This document shows, piece after piece, positions 51,079 through 52,119 of a stretch of 52,119 nt of DNA. The stretch comes from Streptomyces carpinensis (GTDB lineage: Bacteria > Actinomycetota > Actinomycetes > Streptomycetales > Streptomycetaceae). Position 1 is the first letter of the stretch; the number at the start of each line of letters is the position of its first letter. The stretch lies in the NCBI RefSeq assembly GCF_002154505.1, contig NZ_MUBM01000215.1, positions 1-52,119 of the forward strand. Reading direction: 5' to 3'. The notes under the pieces are model-generated. The model saw nothing but the letters and a program-made list of their open reading frames with translations. It searched no databases and was not told the origin of the DNA. Both the position numbers and the translations under genes were made by a program.

Positions 51079-52119
51079 TTGAAGCACCGACGCATACCCG
51101 GGCGCCGTGCTGCCGTGGCAGGTGCGGGCATCGCCGCACTCGTCGCCGCGGGAGTCACCTTCCAGAGTGCGAACGCCAGCGAGCCCGTGAAGAGCCCCGC
51201 GGCCCGTACCCTGTCGGCCCCGGAGGCCGGAAGTCTCGCCTCGACCCTGCTCGAGAACCTCGGCGGTGACGCCGCCGGGACGTACTACGACGCGAAGTCG
51301 AAGGCCCTCGTGGTCAACGTGGTCGACGAGGCCGCGGCCAGGACGGTCGAGGAGGCGGGCGCCAAGGCCAGAGTCGTCGAGAACACCCTCGCCGAACTCG
51401 ACGGCGCTCGCGCGACGCTGAAGAAGGACGCGACCATACCCGGCACCTCGTGGGCGACCGACCCGGTCACCGACAAGGTCGTGGTCACCGCCGACCGGAC
51501 GGTGACGAAGTCCGGGTGGGCCACGCTCTCCAAGGTCGTCGAAGGTCTCGGCGGCAAGGCCGAACTCAGGCGCTCCAAGGGCGAGTTCAAGCCCTTCGTC
51601 GCGGGCGGGGACGCCATCACCGGCTCGGGCGGCCGTTGCTCGCTCGGGTTCAACGTGGTCAAGGGCGGACAGCCCTACTTCCTCACCGCAGGCCACTGCA
51701 CCCAGGCGATCTCCAGTTGGTCGGACTCCAGCGGCACGGTGATCGGCAGCAATGAGTGGTCCAGCTTCCCGGGCAACGACTTCGGCCTGGTCAAGTACAC
51801 CGCGAACGTCGACCACCCGAGCGCGGTCGACCTCTACGACGGCTCCACGCAGACGATCACCAAGGCGGGCGAGGCGACCGTGGGCGAGAAGGTCACCCGC
51901 AGCGGCTCGACGACCCACGTGCACACCGGCACGGTCACCGGCCTGAACGCCACCGTGAACTACTCCGAGGGCACGGTCGGCGGTCTCATCCAGACCGACG
52001 TGTGCGCCGAGCCCGGTGACAGCGGCGGCTCGCTGTTCGACGGCGACACCGCGATCGGCCTCACCTCCGGCGGCAGCGGCGACTGCACCTCCGGCGGCGA
52101 GACCTTCTTCCAGCCGGTC
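51079..52119 (+). CDS. Streptogrisin D-like secreted serine protease (3' truncated by window)
   Basis: 347 residues are visible, open at the window end. The TTG start at 51079 has AGGAGG seven bases upstream. Signal peptide: RRAAVAGAGIAALVAAGVTF, cleavage near SANA-SE. The propeptide is longer than that of the preceding protease (about 145 residues, with LENLGGDAAGTYYDAKSKAL and TIPGTSWATDPVTDKVVVTA). The mature part begins near VAGGDAITGSGGRCSLGFNV. Triad: FLTAGHCTQ, GNDFGLVKYT, CAEPGDSGGSLF. The long propeptide and mature sequence are closest to streptogrisin D as I remember it; only the last few residues should be missing. Confidence 0.9.
   Translation, partial: MKHRRIPGRRAAVAGAGIAALVAAGVTFQSANASEPVKSPAARTLSAPEAGSLASTLLENLGGDAAGTYYDAKSKALVVNVVDEAAARTVEEAGAKARVVENTLAELDGARATLKKDATIPGTSWATDPVTDKVVVTADRTVTKSGWATLSKVVEGLGGKAELRRSKGEFKPFVAGGDAITGSGGRCSLGFNVVKGGQPYFLTAGHCTQAISSWSDSSGTVIGSNEWSSFPGNDFGLVKYTANVDHPSAVDLYDGSTQTITKAGEATVGEKVTRSGSTTHVHTGTVTGLNATVNYSEGTVGGLIQTDVCAEPGDSGGSLFDGDTAIGLTSGGSGDCTSGGETFFQPV

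Overview
The window is a GC-rich (about 72%) actinobacterial chromosome segment, almost certainly from a Streptomyces. Support comes from strong third-position GC, frequent GTG/TTG starts and stop/start overlaps of the GTGA/ATGA type. Gene content agrees: a streptogrisin pair, an Rpf-LysM protein, a DUF5685 protein and a second SepF-like (SflA-type) protein. The order TPR protein, HAD phosphatase, tlyA, nadK, recN, pyrG, Nudix, parA-like, scpA, scpB, rluB, cmk, der is the actinobacterial core order, also found at Rv1691-Rv1713 in Mycobacterium tuberculosis. I see no prophage, plasmid, CRISPR array, tRNA, rRNA or large biosynthetic cluster.

Layout. 1-2.4 kb: the 3' part of an R/D/G-rich TPR protein and a convergent DUF1015 gene. 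2.4-6.6 kb: a HAD-IIA phosphatase and a three-gene iron-siderophore ABC importer (two permeases and an ATPase, no binding protein) behind an iron-box operator. 6.5-11 kb: an SCP2 protein, a small unknown, tlyA, nadK and recN. 11-13.3 kb: a miniature MraY/WecA-like protein and a GT-B glycosyltransferase. 13.3-17 kb: a PucR-type regulator and a GH15 hydrolase. 17.4-20.3 kb: pyrG, an ADP-ribose-type Nudix hydrolase and a frameshifted pseudogene. 20.5-23.9 kb: a STAND-like ATPase with TPRs and a degenerate P-loop, then ald. 24.2-29 kb: a tight operon of ParA-like ATPase, ribbon-helix-helix-like protein, scpA, scpB and rluB. 29-30.8 kb: an NrtR-like Nudix regulator coupled to an ADP-ribosylglycohydrolase. 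31-32.3 kb: a frameshifted nucleotidyltransferase and a Rieske lipoprotein.

32.5-37.1 kb: chorismate mutase, prephenate dehydrogenase, cmk, a PlsC-type acyltransferase and der. 37.2-40.4 kb: two Streptomyces-type unknown genes, a secreted Rpf-LysM cell-wall enzyme and an I78 protease-inhibitor-like protein. 40.5-46.7 kb: a PAP2 phosphatase, a PIG-V-like mannosyltransferase, a DHA2-type MFS exporter, a glutaryl-CoA-dehydrogenase-like enzyme and the SepF-like gene. 47-52.1 kb: a DUF5685 protein with an extraordinary cysteine-rich tail, decayed coding DNA, a DUF1684 protein and two streptogrisin-family proteases, the second cut by the window end.

Most of this is core genome. The parts most worth pursuing are the ParA/RHH/ScpAB operon as a possible partition-condensin module, the DUF5685 cysteine tail, and the NrtR/ADP-ribosylglycohydrolase pair whose operator dyad also covers its own ribosome binding site. 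Also notable are three dispersed palindromic intergenic elements and at least eight genes with a -10-like box 6-8 bases before the start codon, which implies leaderless mRNAs.
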